From DATKFM01 sp963851215 (GTDB lineage Bacteria; Pseudomonadota; Alphaproteobacteria; Dongiales; Dongiaceae): DNA of 64,000 nt. A program made the translations under genes and the position numbers. The first letter of the stretch is position 1; each line of letters starts with the position of its first letter. Positions 44,464-52,654 of the stretch are shown one piece after another. The notes under the pieces were generated by a model. That model did not search any database. It was not told the origin of the DNA and was given only the letters and a program-made list of their open reading frames with translations. The stretch spans positions 248,001 to 312,000 of the forward strand of contig CAWKOG010000021.1 in the NCBI GenBank assembly GCA_963851215.1. The letters run 5' to 3'.

Positions 44464-45514
44464 GATTCCGGCTCTCCCGGTCGAAGAGAAAGGCCCGCTC
44501 AGGCCGGATGCGCACACCGACAATTTGATCGAAATCGCCGGCGAAGTTCTTGTCGGCGCGCATGGTCAGCAGCGTGTCGCCCGCACGAACACTGACCAGC
44601 GTGCTTTCGCCCGTCAGCTCGGCGGAATAGATCGGCGCGCTGAGGTTCACCTCCTCGACGCTGTTGATGACAACCTGCGCATCCTCCGGACGCACGCCCA
44701 GCACGGCGCGCGGAACTGTGGCGCGGCCAAGTCCGGGGACCCTGAGGCCGCCAGGCCCGGCGAAGACGCCATCTTGCACTTCGCCGTCGATCAGATTCAT
44801 GGCCGGCGAGCCAATGAACCCGGCAACGAACAGCGTGCGCGGATTGTTGTAGATGTCCTTCGGCGTCCCCAGCTGCTCGATGATGCCCTTGTTCATGACG
44901 GCGACGCGATGCGCCAGGGTCATCGCCTCGATCTGATCGTGTGTCACATAGATAGTCGTCACCTGCAGTTCATACTGGAGGTGCTTCAACTCGGCGCGCA
45001 TCTGCACCCGCAGCTTGGCGTCCAGGTTGGACAGCGGCTCGTCCATCAGGAAGACGCGCGGCGTCCGGATAATGGCGCGGGCGAGCGCTACCCGCTGGCG
45101 CTGGCCGCCGGACAGCTCCTTCGGTAGGCGTCCAAGCAGCCCGTCCAGCTCGACGCGCCGCGCGACGTCAAGCACCTGGCGCTTCCGTTCCGCGAGCGGC
45201 ACCTTCCGCACGCGCAGGGGGTAGCCGATGTTCTCCTCGACCGTGAGATGCGGATAGAGCGCGTAGGACTGAAACACCATGGCGACATCGCGATACTTGG
45301 GCAGGGTGTCGTTGATACGGTCGTTGCCGATATAGAGGTCGCCGGCGGTGACTTCCTCCAGGCCCGCCACCATGCGCATCGTCGTGGTCTTGCCGCAGCC
45401 TGACGGTCCGAGCAGGACGAGGAATTCTTTGTCCATGATCTCAAGGGTGAGATTGGCGACGGCGGCGAAATTGCCGAACTTCTTGCTCACATCGTTAAAC
45501 CGGACGGAGGCCAT
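44450..45514 (-). CDS. CUT1-type sugar ABC importer ATPase (UgpC/MalK-like)
   Basis: A 354-aa protein: VSKKFGNFAAVANLTLEIMD, Walker A GPSGCGKTTT, Q-loop MVFQSYALYPHLTVEENIGY, signature LSGGQRQRVALARAI, Walker B VFLMDEPLSNLD and switch VTHDQIEAM. The C-terminal TOBE regulatory domain (GVRPEDAQVV, DFDQIVGVRIRPERAFLFD) is complete. It drives the CUT1 importer encoded just upstream. The ATG at 45512-45514 lies five bases after the permease stop, and its own end overlaps the SUMF1-fold gene. Confidence 0.95.
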   Translation of the reverse strand: MASVRFNDVSKKFGNFAAVANLTLEIMDKEFLVLLGPSGCGKTTTMRMVAGLEEVTAGDLYIGNDRINDTLPKYRDVAMVFQSYALYPHLTVEENIGYPLRVRKVPLAERKRQVLDVARRVELDGLLGRLPKELSGGQRQRVALARAIIRTPRVFLMDEPLSNLDAKLRVQMRAELKHLQYELQVTTIYVTHDQIEAMTLAHRVAVMNKGIIEQLGTPKDIYNNPRTLFVAGFIGSPAMNLIDGEVQDGVFAGPGGLRVPGLGRATVPRAVLGVRPEDAQVVINSVEEVNLSAPIYSAELTGESTLVSVRAGDTLLTMRADKNFAGDFDQIVGVRIRPERAFLFDRESRNRVDF

Positions 45515-45519
45515 GGACT

Positions 45520-46368
45520 TCAACCCTTGACAGCGCCGAAGGAGAGCCCGCGCACCAGATGCTTCTGGACAACGAAGGCGAAGATCATGATGGGAATACA
45601 GGCCGTGAAACCCGCGGCGCTAATCTCGCCCCAATAAGTGTTGTACTGTGTCACGCGCCCGGCGATGCCGATCGGAAGCGTTTGCGATCGCTCGGTCAGC
45701 GTCAGGATGAGCGCCAGCAGGAACTCGTTCCAGGAGATGATCAGGCAGAAGATCGCCGTCGCCGCCAGGCCGGGGCGGGCCAGCGGCAAGGCGACGCGCA
45801 GGAACGCGCCCCAGCGGGTGTCGCCATCGACCATGGCGGCTTCCTCCAGTTCCACCGGCAGATCCTGGAAATAGCTCTTCATCATCCAGGTGGCGAACGG
45901 CAGGTTGAAGGCGGTGTAGGCAATCACCACAGCCCACTTGGTGTTGAGCATGTCCAGATAGTTGAAGGCGAGGTAGAGCGGGATGATGGTGACGATCGGC
46001 GGCATCATGCGTGTCGACAGAATCCAGAAGGATATCTGATAACGCCATTGGCCGGGATACTTGAACCGGGCGAGCGCGTAGCCGGCCATGGTGCCGAGAA
46101 CAAGCGACACGATGGTGGTCGCCATCGCGATGATCAGGCTGTTCAGGCCGTATTGCAGGAAGGGCCGCTCGATGAAGGCCGCGTTGTAGTGCTTCAGCGT
46201 CGGGTTCGCAGGAAACCACTGCGGCGGCACCGAAAAGATGTCGATGTCGAACTTGAAGGAATTGCCGGCGATCCAGTAGACAGGAAACAGGGTGAGGATC
46301 AGCGCGACAGCGATCGCAACTGCGGCGGCAATGCGCTGGGAGATGAGGCTGGCTCGGCTGCGTGTCAT
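45520..46368 (-). CDS. CUT1 sugar ABC importer permease (MalG/UgpE-like)
   Basis: A 282-aa protein with six predicted helices: AVAIAVALILTLFPVYWIAG near the start, the loop EEAAMVDGDTRWGAFLRVAL (EAA motif) and an end WGEISAAGFTACIPIMIFAF followed by VQKHLVRGLSFGAVKG. It forms a heterodimer with the MalF-like subunit, whose gene ends nine bases upstream. The substrate is decided by the family-1 binding protein of the same operon and cannot be told from this subunit. Confidence 0.94.
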   Translation of the reverse strand: MTRSRASLISQRIAAAVAIAVALILTLFPVYWIAGNSFKFDIDIFSVPPQWFPANPTLKHYNAAFIERPFLQYGLNSLIIAMATTIVSLVLGTMAGYALARFKYPGQWRYQISFWILSTRMMPPIVTIIPLYLAFNYLDMLNTKWAVVIAYTAFNLPFATWMMKSYFQDLPVELEEAAMVDGDTRWGAFLRVALPLARPGLAATAIFCLIISWNEFLLALILTLTERSQTLPIGIAGRVTQYNTYWGEISAAGFTACIPIMIFAFVVQKHLVRGLSFGAVKG

Positions 46369-46377
46369 TCCATTTTC

Positions 46378-47301
46378 CTAGGTGGCGAGCCGCATACGCT
46401 TGATGAACCAGGTGCTGAAGGCGACCGTCGCGAACAGCACAAAGAGCGAGATCGCCGCCGCATAGCTCGGATCGGCGAAGCGATAGGCCACCTGATAAAT
46501 GTAGAGGCTGAGCGTCTTTGTGCGGTCGGCAGGACCGCCGCCGGTCAGGATGAAGACGAGATCGAACAGCCGGAGGGCGTCCATCATGCGCAAGAGCAAG
46601 GCGATGGCGATGACCGGCTTGAGGAAGGGGAGGGTCAAGTCCCAGAACTGCCGCCAGGCTGACGCGCCGTCGATGGCGGCGGCCTCGTAAGGCTCCTCGG
46701 GAAGGCTGGACAGGCCCGCCAGCATTAGAAGGAAAACGAAAGGCGTCCATTGCCACACATCCGCGACGATGATCGAAAACATGGCCAAATCGACGTCGCC
46801 GGCCCAGGCCTGCAGCGGCAGGCCGAGCTGGAACATGATTTCGTTGAGCACACCGAATTGCGGCTCATAGATCAGCTTCCAGGTGATAGCCACAGCGATG
46901 GGCGGCATCATCATGGGCAGCATGAGAATGGTCTTTAGGAAGTTCAGGCGCCGGATATAGCGGTCGAGTAGCAGGGCCAGGCCCAGGCCGAGCAGGAACT
47001 CAATGCTGACGGCGAAGAACGTGAAGACCAGCGTGTTCCACAGAGCGATGTGAAACTGGTCGTCTGTTAGCAGACGGAGGAAATTGTCCGCTCCCGCGAA
47101 CTCCCAGGGCACATCCGGATTGGGGCTGATCCGCGTGGTCGCCGCCGCAAACATGTAGATCGACGGAAAGATCGTGAGCGCCAGCAGCACGAGCATTGCC
47201 GGCGCCAGCATCAGCACGCGCAGATGACGTTCGGACCACCGCTCGAGAGCGGGGCCGGACACAGCCTGCGCGGTCCTAGCGATCGGAAGCTCTGCCGTCA
47301 C
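46378..47301 (-). CDS. CUT1 sugar ABC importer permease (MalF/UgpA-like)
   Basis: A 307-aa protein with six helices: MLAPAMLVLLALTIFPSIYM, IEFLLGLGLALLLDRYIRRL, the EAA loop EPYEAAAIDGASAWRQFWDL and LFDLVFILTGGGPADRTKTL, all hallmarks of MalF-type permeases. It follows the binding-protein gene after 130 bp that contain a strong hairpin. Its last codon is nine bases from the MalG-like start. Confidence 0.94.
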   Translation of the reverse strand: MTAELPIARTAQAVSGPALERWSERHLRVLMLAPAMLVLLALTIFPSIYMFAAATTRISPNPDVPWEFAGADNFLRLLTDDQFHIALWNTLVFTFFAVSIEFLLGLGLALLLDRYIRRLNFLKTILMLPMMMPPIAVAITWKLIYEPQFGVLNEIMFQLGLPLQAWAGDVDLAMFSIIVADVWQWTPFVFLLMLAGLSSLPEEPYEAAAIDGASAWRQFWDLTLPFLKPVIAIALLLRMMDALRLFDLVFILTGGGPADRTKTLSLYIYQVAYRFADPSYAAAISLFVLFATVAFSTWFIKRMRLAT

Positions 47302-47381
47302 TGTCGTTCTCCACAGCCCGGCGTTGCTGTAGCGCCCCTGTGCGCACTCCGCGCATTGTTGGAGGGGGGCGCCCCGCCGGT

Positions 47382-47411
47382 ACGGAGCAGGATCGAAAGA
47401 TCCCGCTCCGT
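47382..47411 (-). other. intercistronic stem-loop behind a binding-protein gene
   Basis: ACGGAGC-A-GGATC (47382-47394) pairs with GATCC-C-GCTCCGT (47399-47411) around a GAAA tetraloop; one A-C mismatch interrupts a 13-position stem. It is 20 bases after the binding-protein stop in the transcript and about 80 bases before the permease start. No T-run follows, so mRNA protection or partial attenuation is more likely than termination. Confidence 0.78.
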
Positions 47412-47431
47412 TAACGTTGGTGAGACCTAAA

Positions 47432-48685
47432 CTACTTGATACCAGTAATCTGCTCGACCGCCGCCTGGGCGCTCTTCAGCGCCTCTTCCGGCGATTCCGT
47501 TCCGGCGACGGCCTTCGACAGCTCGATGCCGAACGCGTTTTCGATCTCCGGCCATTTCGGATGACGCGGCCGCGGGGTCGAGAAATTGATCGCTTCCATC
47601 AAGGTCGGGAAGTGACGGAACTTCTCCTGCGCTGTCAGCTCCGGATCGGTGAACACCGAGAAGCGCACCGGCGGGTTGCCCCGCGTCGCCGAGATCTTGA
47701 TCTGCTCCGCCGATGTCGCCCAGACCATGAAATCAAAGGCTTCCTGCTTGTTCTTGGAGGCTGACATGATGCCCATGGTCCAGTGGCCGATCTCCGACGA
47801 TCCGGCATGGGTTCCTGCCGGAATGGCGGAATAGGAGATCTTGCCGACCATCCTCGACTGGCTCGGGTCTTCGAAGGTGGCAACCCAGTTAGGCCAGTTG
47901 ATGGACGAGGCGGCCGTGCCCGCGGCGAGTGCCTGGCCCACTTCGTTGGCGTTGTAGCTTTCGACGCCCTTGGGCGAGATGTCCCGCAGCGCCATGAAGG
48001 TCTTCATCGCGGCTGCCCCTTCGGGGGTATCGATCGTCACTTTGGTGCGGTCGGCGTTGAAGAGATTGCCGCCATAGGACCAGAAAATTGGCATGAAGTC
48101 GGCGACCACCGGATTGCCCTGGCCGCCGCGGAACACATAGCCGTAGTAGCGGCCGCCGCCGGCTTCGGTCATCGCCTTTGCCGCGGTGATGACCTCGTCC
48201 CAGGTCTTCGGTGCGCCTGTTGTGCCCTGTTCGGCGAACTTGGCACCATCATAGAAAAACATCTGCGCGTTGCCGACATAGGGGATGCAGACGAAAGGGC
48301 CGGTGTTGTAGGGGTTGCGGCAGACCGCCAGCGACTTCGCGAGGAAATCGTTGTCGGGACCAGGAACGCCCATTGCGTTAAAGTATGACGTCAGGTCCTC
48401 GAGATGCCCGTTCTCGGCGAAGAACGGAATCCAGGGATCGTCCATGAGCACAATGTCGAACGCGCCTGACTTGGTCTGGCCGGCATTGGCGGCCTGTTCA
48501 AACACGTTGCTGTAGGGTGCCTGTACGATCTCGACCTTCGTGCCCTTGAGCTGGCTATAGTCGGCGGCGGCGGCGCGCAGGCCGTCGCCCTCGGAGCCTG
48601 ACGGCACAAGAATTATGATATCGGCCGAAGCAGTTGAGGACATCAGAGACGCAAAGGCCGCCGCTAGAAACAATTGTCGAAACAT
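47432..48685 (-). CDS. periplasmic sugar-binding protein (family 1, CUT1 importer)
   Basis: A 417-aa protein with a signal peptide (MFRQLFLAAAFASLMSSTAS, cut after ASA near residue 21) and the family-1 fold: FDIVLMDDPWIPFFAENGHL, QMFFYDGAKFAEQGTTGAPK, TWDEVITAAKAMTEAGGG, GHWTMGIMSASKNKQEAFDF and FGIELSKAVAGTESPEEALK. It delivers a sugar or polyol to the MalFG-like permease. It begins the operon binding protein-permease-permease-ATPase-SUMF1-propeller. The ligand is not known. Confidence 0.9.
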   Translation of the reverse strand: MFRQLFLAAAFASLMSSTASADIIILVPSGSEGDGLRAAAADYSQLKGTKVEIVQAPYSNVFEQAANAGQTKSGAFDIVLMDDPWIPFFAENGHLEDLTSYFNAMGVPGPDNDFLAKSLAVCRNPYNTGPFVCIPYVGNAQMFFYDGAKFAEQGTTGAPKTWDEVITAAKAMTEAGGGRYYGYVFRGGQGNPVVADFMPIFWSYGGNLFNADRTKVTIDTPEGAAAMKTFMALRDISPKGVESYNANEVGQALAAGTAASSINWPNWVATFEDPSQSRMVGKISYSAIPAGTHAGSSEIGHWTMGIMSASKNKQEAFDFMVWATSAEQIKISATRGNPPVRFSVFTDPELTAQEKFRHFPTLMEAINFSTPRPRHPKWPEIENAFGIELSKAVAGTESPEEALKSAQAAVEQITGIK

Positions 48686-48842
48686 TGGGTCCTCCCTTTC
48701 GTGGTTGCTGACGCGAGGCCCCCATTCCTGTCGGGGCCTCTACATGTTCGTTATGCCAGGCCGGTGGCGATACTCCAGCAACCGCTGCGCCGACCAGCGA
48801 AGGCAACACTAGTGTGGATTGGCGTGACTCCTCAAGCGGCCG

Positions 48843-49257
48843 TTACCGTTTATCCTTTCTTCGCCGCTTCGGGGACCGGCTGTCTGACGTAATACTGCTT
48901 ATCCTGCGCTTGCCGAAGCAACGTCGGGATGACTTCCGCATTGGCTTCCCGCCGAAGGCGGTGATATCGGTACAGGCCCGCACGCCGTGATGGCGCAAGG
49001 TTTCGGCGGCTGACTGGTTCGATTGCAGCATGGATGCCAGCGTGCCGTCGATCCAGGCGCCCGGCGCCTTGCCGCGCATGTCGGCGGTGAACAGCGTGCC
49101 GGTGCCCAGCGGCTTCGTCAGCACCGGCGCATCCCCGGGCTGCAGCCCGATCTTGCGCCACAGATGCTCCGGCGTAGCCGTGCCGTTGACGGTCAGGCCG
49201 AAGGCGAGTTCTGCCCCCTCGCCCGTATGGCCGCTGATCAGCGCTGCGCTCGCCTGC
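48843..49257 (-). pseudogene. chimeric remnant: internal selD fragment joined to the tail of a MocD-like desaturase gene
   Basis: From 49257 leftward the minus strand reads ASAALISGHTGEGAELAFGL, TVNGTATPEHLWRKIGLQPG, TKPLGTGTLFTADMRGKAPG and HHGVRACTDITAFG, closely matching the intact selD at 62.8-64 kb (ALIGGHTGEGAELAFGLTVN, TKPLGTGALFAADMRGKARG, ACTDVTGFG). After FG, at about 48957, selD homology stops. In another frame the sequence then reads REANAEVIPTLLRQAQDKQY and YVRQPVPEAAKKG with a stop, like the tail of the MocD-like desaturase (REIIPALIRQA, then YVRRPLP). Both parts lack the rest of their genes, so this is a recombination fossil and not a working gene. Confidence 0.75.
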
Positions 49258-49433
49258 TCTCCGGCCTTGCCGGCGTGGTGACAAAGGGCATGATCATTGT
49301 CGCCGCTGTCATCGTCGACCAGTACCGCCAAAGGCGCCGCAAGAAGGCGTGAGCCTGGGATCTGGCTTGATCGACGGCAGCGCCAAACAGTTATGTCTAC
49401 GGCAGAAAAATTCATAGCTCTCCTGGCGGGGCA

Positions 49434-49466
49434 GATTGTTGATTCTGCTCTGTCCGCGTAACAATC
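49434..49466. promoter_or_regulatory. inverted repeat upstream of pobA, candidate operator
   Basis: GATTGTT (49434-49440) and AACAATC (49460-49466) are perfect inverted copies 19 bp apart, 60-92 bp before the pobA start codon. The place suits the binding site of an aromatic-acid-responsive activator such as a PobR, but no pobR gene is in the window, so the link is tentative. Confidence 0.35.
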
Positions 49467-49525
49467 GATGGGAATGTCATCGCCAAGCCCGGCGATGGCG
49501 ATGAACCCTGAAGGCGAAATCCGGC

Positions 49526-50704
49526 ATGGCACAGCGGACCCAGGTGGCGATCATCGGCTCCGGCCCCGCCGGCCTGCTATTGGGTCAACTGCTTCATAAA
49601 GCCGGCATCGACACGGTGATCCTGGAGCGCCGCAGCCGCGACTATGTCCTCGGCCGTGTCCGCGCCGGCGTTTTGGAACAAGGCACTGTCGGCCTGATCG
49701 ATGAGGCCGGCTGCGGCCAGCGAATGCATCGCGAAGGCCTTACCCATCGCGGCATCGAGATCAGCGTCCGCGGCACGCGGCACCGCATCGATCTGCACGG
49801 CCTCACCGGCGGCAAGAGCGTCATGGTCTATGGGCAGACCGAGGTCACCCGCGACCTGATGGACGCGCGGGCTGCCGCCGGCGCACCGACAGTCTACGAG
49901 GCCGAAGATGTGAGTATCGGTGGGTTCGACGGCGCAAAACCGCAGGTGCGTTATCTCGAGAATGGGTCCGAGAAACTGCTTGAATGTGATTTCATCGCCG
50001 GCTGTGATGGATTCCATGGCATTTGCCGGCCCAGCGTCCCCGAGTCGGCGATCTCCCTCTTCGAACGGGTCTATTCCTTCGGCTGGCTCGGCGTGCTCGC
50101 CGACGTACCGCCGGTTTCCGAGGAGCTGATCTATGCGAACCACGAGCGCGGCTTTGCTCTTTGCTCCATGCGCTCGCCCACGCGCAGCCGCTACTACATT
50201 CAATGCAGCGCCTCGGAGCATCCGGAAGACTGGCCCGACGGCAAATTCTGGACCGAGCTGCAGCGACGGCTCGATCCGGAGGCTGCGGCACGGCTGGTGA
50301 CCGGGCCAGCGATCGAAAAGAGCGTCGCGCCGCTCCGCAGCTTTGTCGCCGAGCCCATGCGATTCGGCAGGCTATTCCTGGCCGGCGACGCCGCCCATAT
50401 CGTCCCGCCCACCGGTGCCAAGGGTCTCAATCTCGCCGCCAGCGACGTGCGCTACCTGGCGGAGGGCTTGGTTGACCACTACCGCGGCGGCAACGACAGG
50501 GGACTGGAAGCGTATTCGGCGCGGGCCCTGTGCCGGATCTGGAAGGCCGAACGGTTCTCTTGGTGGTTCACCTCGATCCTGCACCTGTTTCCCGATACGG
50601 GCCCCTTCGGCCAGAAAATCCAACTGGCCGAGCTCGAGTATCTGGTGGGATCGCGGGCGGCGTCCACGTCGCTTGCGGAAAACTATGTCGGTCTGCCCTA
50701 CTGA
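49526..50704 (+). CDS. pobA: 4-hydroxybenzoate 3-monooxygenase
   Basis: A 392-aa flavoprotein hydroxylase that converts 4-hydroxybenzoate plus NADPH and O2 to protocatechuate. It has the FAD motif VAIIGSGPAGLLLGQLLHKA, VRAGVLEQGTVGLIDEAG, the second motif DFIAGCDGFHGICRP, and the GD motif LAGDAAHIVPPTGAKGLNLA. Length and all blocks match PobA. Its product feeds the pcaHG enzyme encoded 5 kb to the right. It converges on the TRAP permease gene with seven bases of overlap. A candidate operator lies upstream. Confidence 0.97.
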   Translation: MAQRTQVAIIGSGPAGLLLGQLLHKAGIDTVILERRSRDYVLGRVRAGVLEQGTVGLIDEAGCGQRMHREGLTHRGIEISVRGTRHRIDLHGLTGGKSVMVYGQTEVTRDLMDARAAAGAPTVYEAEDVSIGGFDGAKPQVRYLENGSEKLLECDFIAGCDGFHGICRPSVPESAISLFERVYSFGWLGVLADVPPVSEELIYANHERGFALCSMRSPTRSRYYIQCSASEHPEDWPDGKFWTELQRRLDPEAAARLVTGPAIEKSVAPLRSFVAEPMRFGRLFLAGDAAHIVPPTGAKGLNLAASDVRYLAEGLVDHYRGGNDRGLEAYSARALCRIWKAERFSWWFTSILHLFPDTGPFGQKIQLAELEYLVGSRAASTSLAENYVGLPY

Positions 50705-52086
50705 CTGAACAGCCATGGCAGAAACAGCGCGATTGCCGGAAAGGCCAGGATCAGGCTCACGCGAATGAACTCCGCGGCAATGAAGGCAAGCACGCCTTTG
50801 TAGGTTTCGCGCATCGGGACGCCGTCGGACAGCGAAGAGATGATAAAGATGTTGAGTTCGACGGGCGGCGTGATCAAGCCGAGCTCGATCACGATCAGAG
50901 AAAGGATTCCGAACCAGATGCGCAGCGATTCCATGTCGAGGCCGAAGGCGGCGTCCGCGGCGGTCACATAATCGCCGCCATTGACCTCCACCAGCATCGG
51001 CCAGAGGAACGGCAGGATGACCAGCACCATGGAAAGGGATTCCAGAAAGCATCCGAGGATGATGAGCAGCACCAGGATTGCAACCAGCAAAAGCCAGGGA
51101 TCGAAGCCGCTGGCAGCCGCCCAATTGGCGAGCGCAACGGGCAGGCCGGACCGCGAGAAGAACGATTTCAGCACTTCCGCGCCGAACAGGATGAAGTAGA
51201 TCATTCCGCTGGTGATCGCAGAATCCAGCAGGGAAGCCTTCATGCCGGACAGGGATAACCCCTCGCCCCACAAGCGCATGACGAGTCCATAGGCGAGGAT
51301 GACAAAGACACCAATGGCTGCCGCCGGTGTCGGCGTGAACAAACCGGCGCCGAGCCCGAGGATCATCGTGCCGAAAATTAAGCCGACGGGAATGAGCCGC
51401 AGCAGTGCAACGCGCCGTTCCGCCTTGTCGAAGGCTTCGATCCTCGGCGCCAGGGCCGGTTTCAGCCGCACCTGAATGGCGATGACCACTATGAAGAACA
51501 GCGTCGCCAGCAGGCCGGGAATGATCGCCGCGCGGAATAGCTGGACGATCGAGGCTTCGACGACCACTGCATAGACCACGAGCGCAATCGAGGGAGGGAT
51601 CAGGATGCCCAAAGTTCCGCCCGCAGCCAGCGCGCCGGTTGCCAGGCTCGGCGCATAGTTGAGCCGCCGCAATTCGGGAAGAGCCACACGTCCCATAGTC
51701 GAAGCCGTGGCGAGCGACGATCCGCAGACGGCGCCGAATCCGGCGCAAGCACCAACCGCCGCCATGGCGACGCCGCCCCGGAATCGACCGACGATCGCGT
51801 TCATGCCGCGGAACAGATCGCGGCTGAGATTGGCATGGGTAGCAAGCAGGCCCATCAAGACGAACAGCGGCACGACCGACAGATCATAACTGGCGACCGT
51901 GTTCCACAGCAACGTCTTGAACTGCTTCAGAAAAGGCTCGAAGCGCAGGAAGGGCGCTGCCAAGCTAAGCGCAAAATTGCCGCCGATCCCCACCAGAACC
52001 ATGGCGAGGCCGACCGGCGCCCTCAGCACCAGCAACACGAAAAGGATCGCGAATCCGATGAGGCCGATGAGTTCACGAACGTCCAT
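50698..52086 (-). CDS. dctM: TRAP transporter large permease subunit (DctM)
   Basis: A 462-aa protein with about 12 helices. Family landmarks include FVLMGLLATHANLSRDLFRG, CGSSLATASTMGRVALPELR, NYAPSLATGALAAGGTLGIL followed by IPPSIALVVYAVVVE, TPTPAAAIGVFVILAYGLVM and GLITPPVELNIFIIS. With DctQ and the periplasmic DctP it imports an organic acid using a sodium or proton gradient. The ATG at 52084-52086 overlaps the DctQ gene end by 14 bases; a longer frame upstream is not TRAP-like. Placed between pobA and pcaQ, it is a good candidate for uptake of 4-hydroxybenzoate or a related aromatic acid. Confidence 0.93.
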   Translation of the reverse strand: MDVRELIGLIGFAILFVLLVLRAPVGLAMVLVGIGGNFALSLAAPFLRFEPFLKQFKTLLWNTVASYDLSVVPLFVLMGLLATHANLSRDLFRGMNAIVGRFRGGVAMAAVGACAGFGAVCGSSLATASTMGRVALPELRRLNYAPSLATGALAAGGTLGILIPPSIALVVYAVVVEASIVQLFRAAIIPGLLATLFFIVVIAIQVRLKPALAPRIEAFDKAERRVALLRLIPVGLIFGTMILGLGAGLFTPTPAAAIGVFVILAYGLVMRLWGEGLSLSGMKASLLDSAITSGMIYFILFGAEVLKSFFSRSGLPVALANWAAASGFDPWLLLVAILVLLIILGCFLESLSMVLVILPFLWPMLVEVNGGDYVTAADAAFGLDMESLRIWFGILSLIVIELGLITPPVELNIFIISSLSDGVPMRETYKGVLAFIAAEFIRVSLILAFPAIALFLPWLFSQ

Positions 52087-52582
52087 CGGCCGGCCTTTCC
52101 ATAACCTGGAACGCGGCCACGAACGCCCAGAGCAGCAGCGACAAGACACCGGGAATGTAGAACGGCCAGATCGGCCAGCCGATCACCGGTGACAGCGCGT
52201 TGTCGGCGCGCGACTCCGCCATTCCCTGGAACATCCAAAAGGCGAGAAATAGCGCCATCAGGCCCATCGCCACCGACCAGATGCGATCCAGTGTGCGCTG
52301 GGAACGCTTTGACAGGCGCTCCGTGAAGACGTCGATCGCGATGTGACCGCGGCGCAACTGACACAGCGGGATAAACATCAAGGCGGCGCAGCTGACAACG
52401 AGGCTCACGAAGTCTTCGTATCCAGGCAGCCCGGAAACCACCCCGCCGAAGGTTCGTGCGATCCGATCAAAAGCGAAGAGAGCGATGTTTGTGGTGGTCA
52501 CCAGGACGATCGCGAGCGTGAAGAATCCGCCCGCAATCGCCCAGCCCTCGACCACACGCACCACCCATGATCGATTTATCAC
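52073..52582 (-). CDS. dctQ: TRAP transporter small permease subunit (DctQ)
   Basis: A 169-aa membrane protein with four helices and typical DctQ spacing: FTLAIVLVTTTNIALFAFDR, YEDFVSLVVSCAALMFIPLC, the conserved QLRRGHIAIDVFTERLSKRS and WMFQGMAESRADNALSPVIG. The start is GTG at 52580-52582. It lies between the dctP and dctM genes and overlaps dctM by 14 bases, so the three form one operon. Confidence 0.9.
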   Translation of the reverse strand: MINRSWVVRVVEGWAIAGGFFTLAIVLVTTTNIALFAFDRIARTFGGVVSGLPGYEDFVSLVVSCAALMFIPLCQLRRGHIAIDVFTERLSKRSQRTLDRIWSVAMGLMALFLAFWMFQGMAESRADNALSPVIGWPIWPFYIPGVLSLLLWAFVAAFQVMERPADGRS

Positions 52583-52654
52583 AACAGGTTCCCCTGCACG
52601 CCGCCATTGCCTGTCGGCCGGCCAGACTCGCCCGAGTTTAGTTGGGACAGCCGG

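Noticed and set aside
47382..47411. Rho-independent terminator after the CUT1 binding-protein gene
   Set aside because: The stem is strong but no T-run follows, and the permease genes needed with the binding protein lie downstream.
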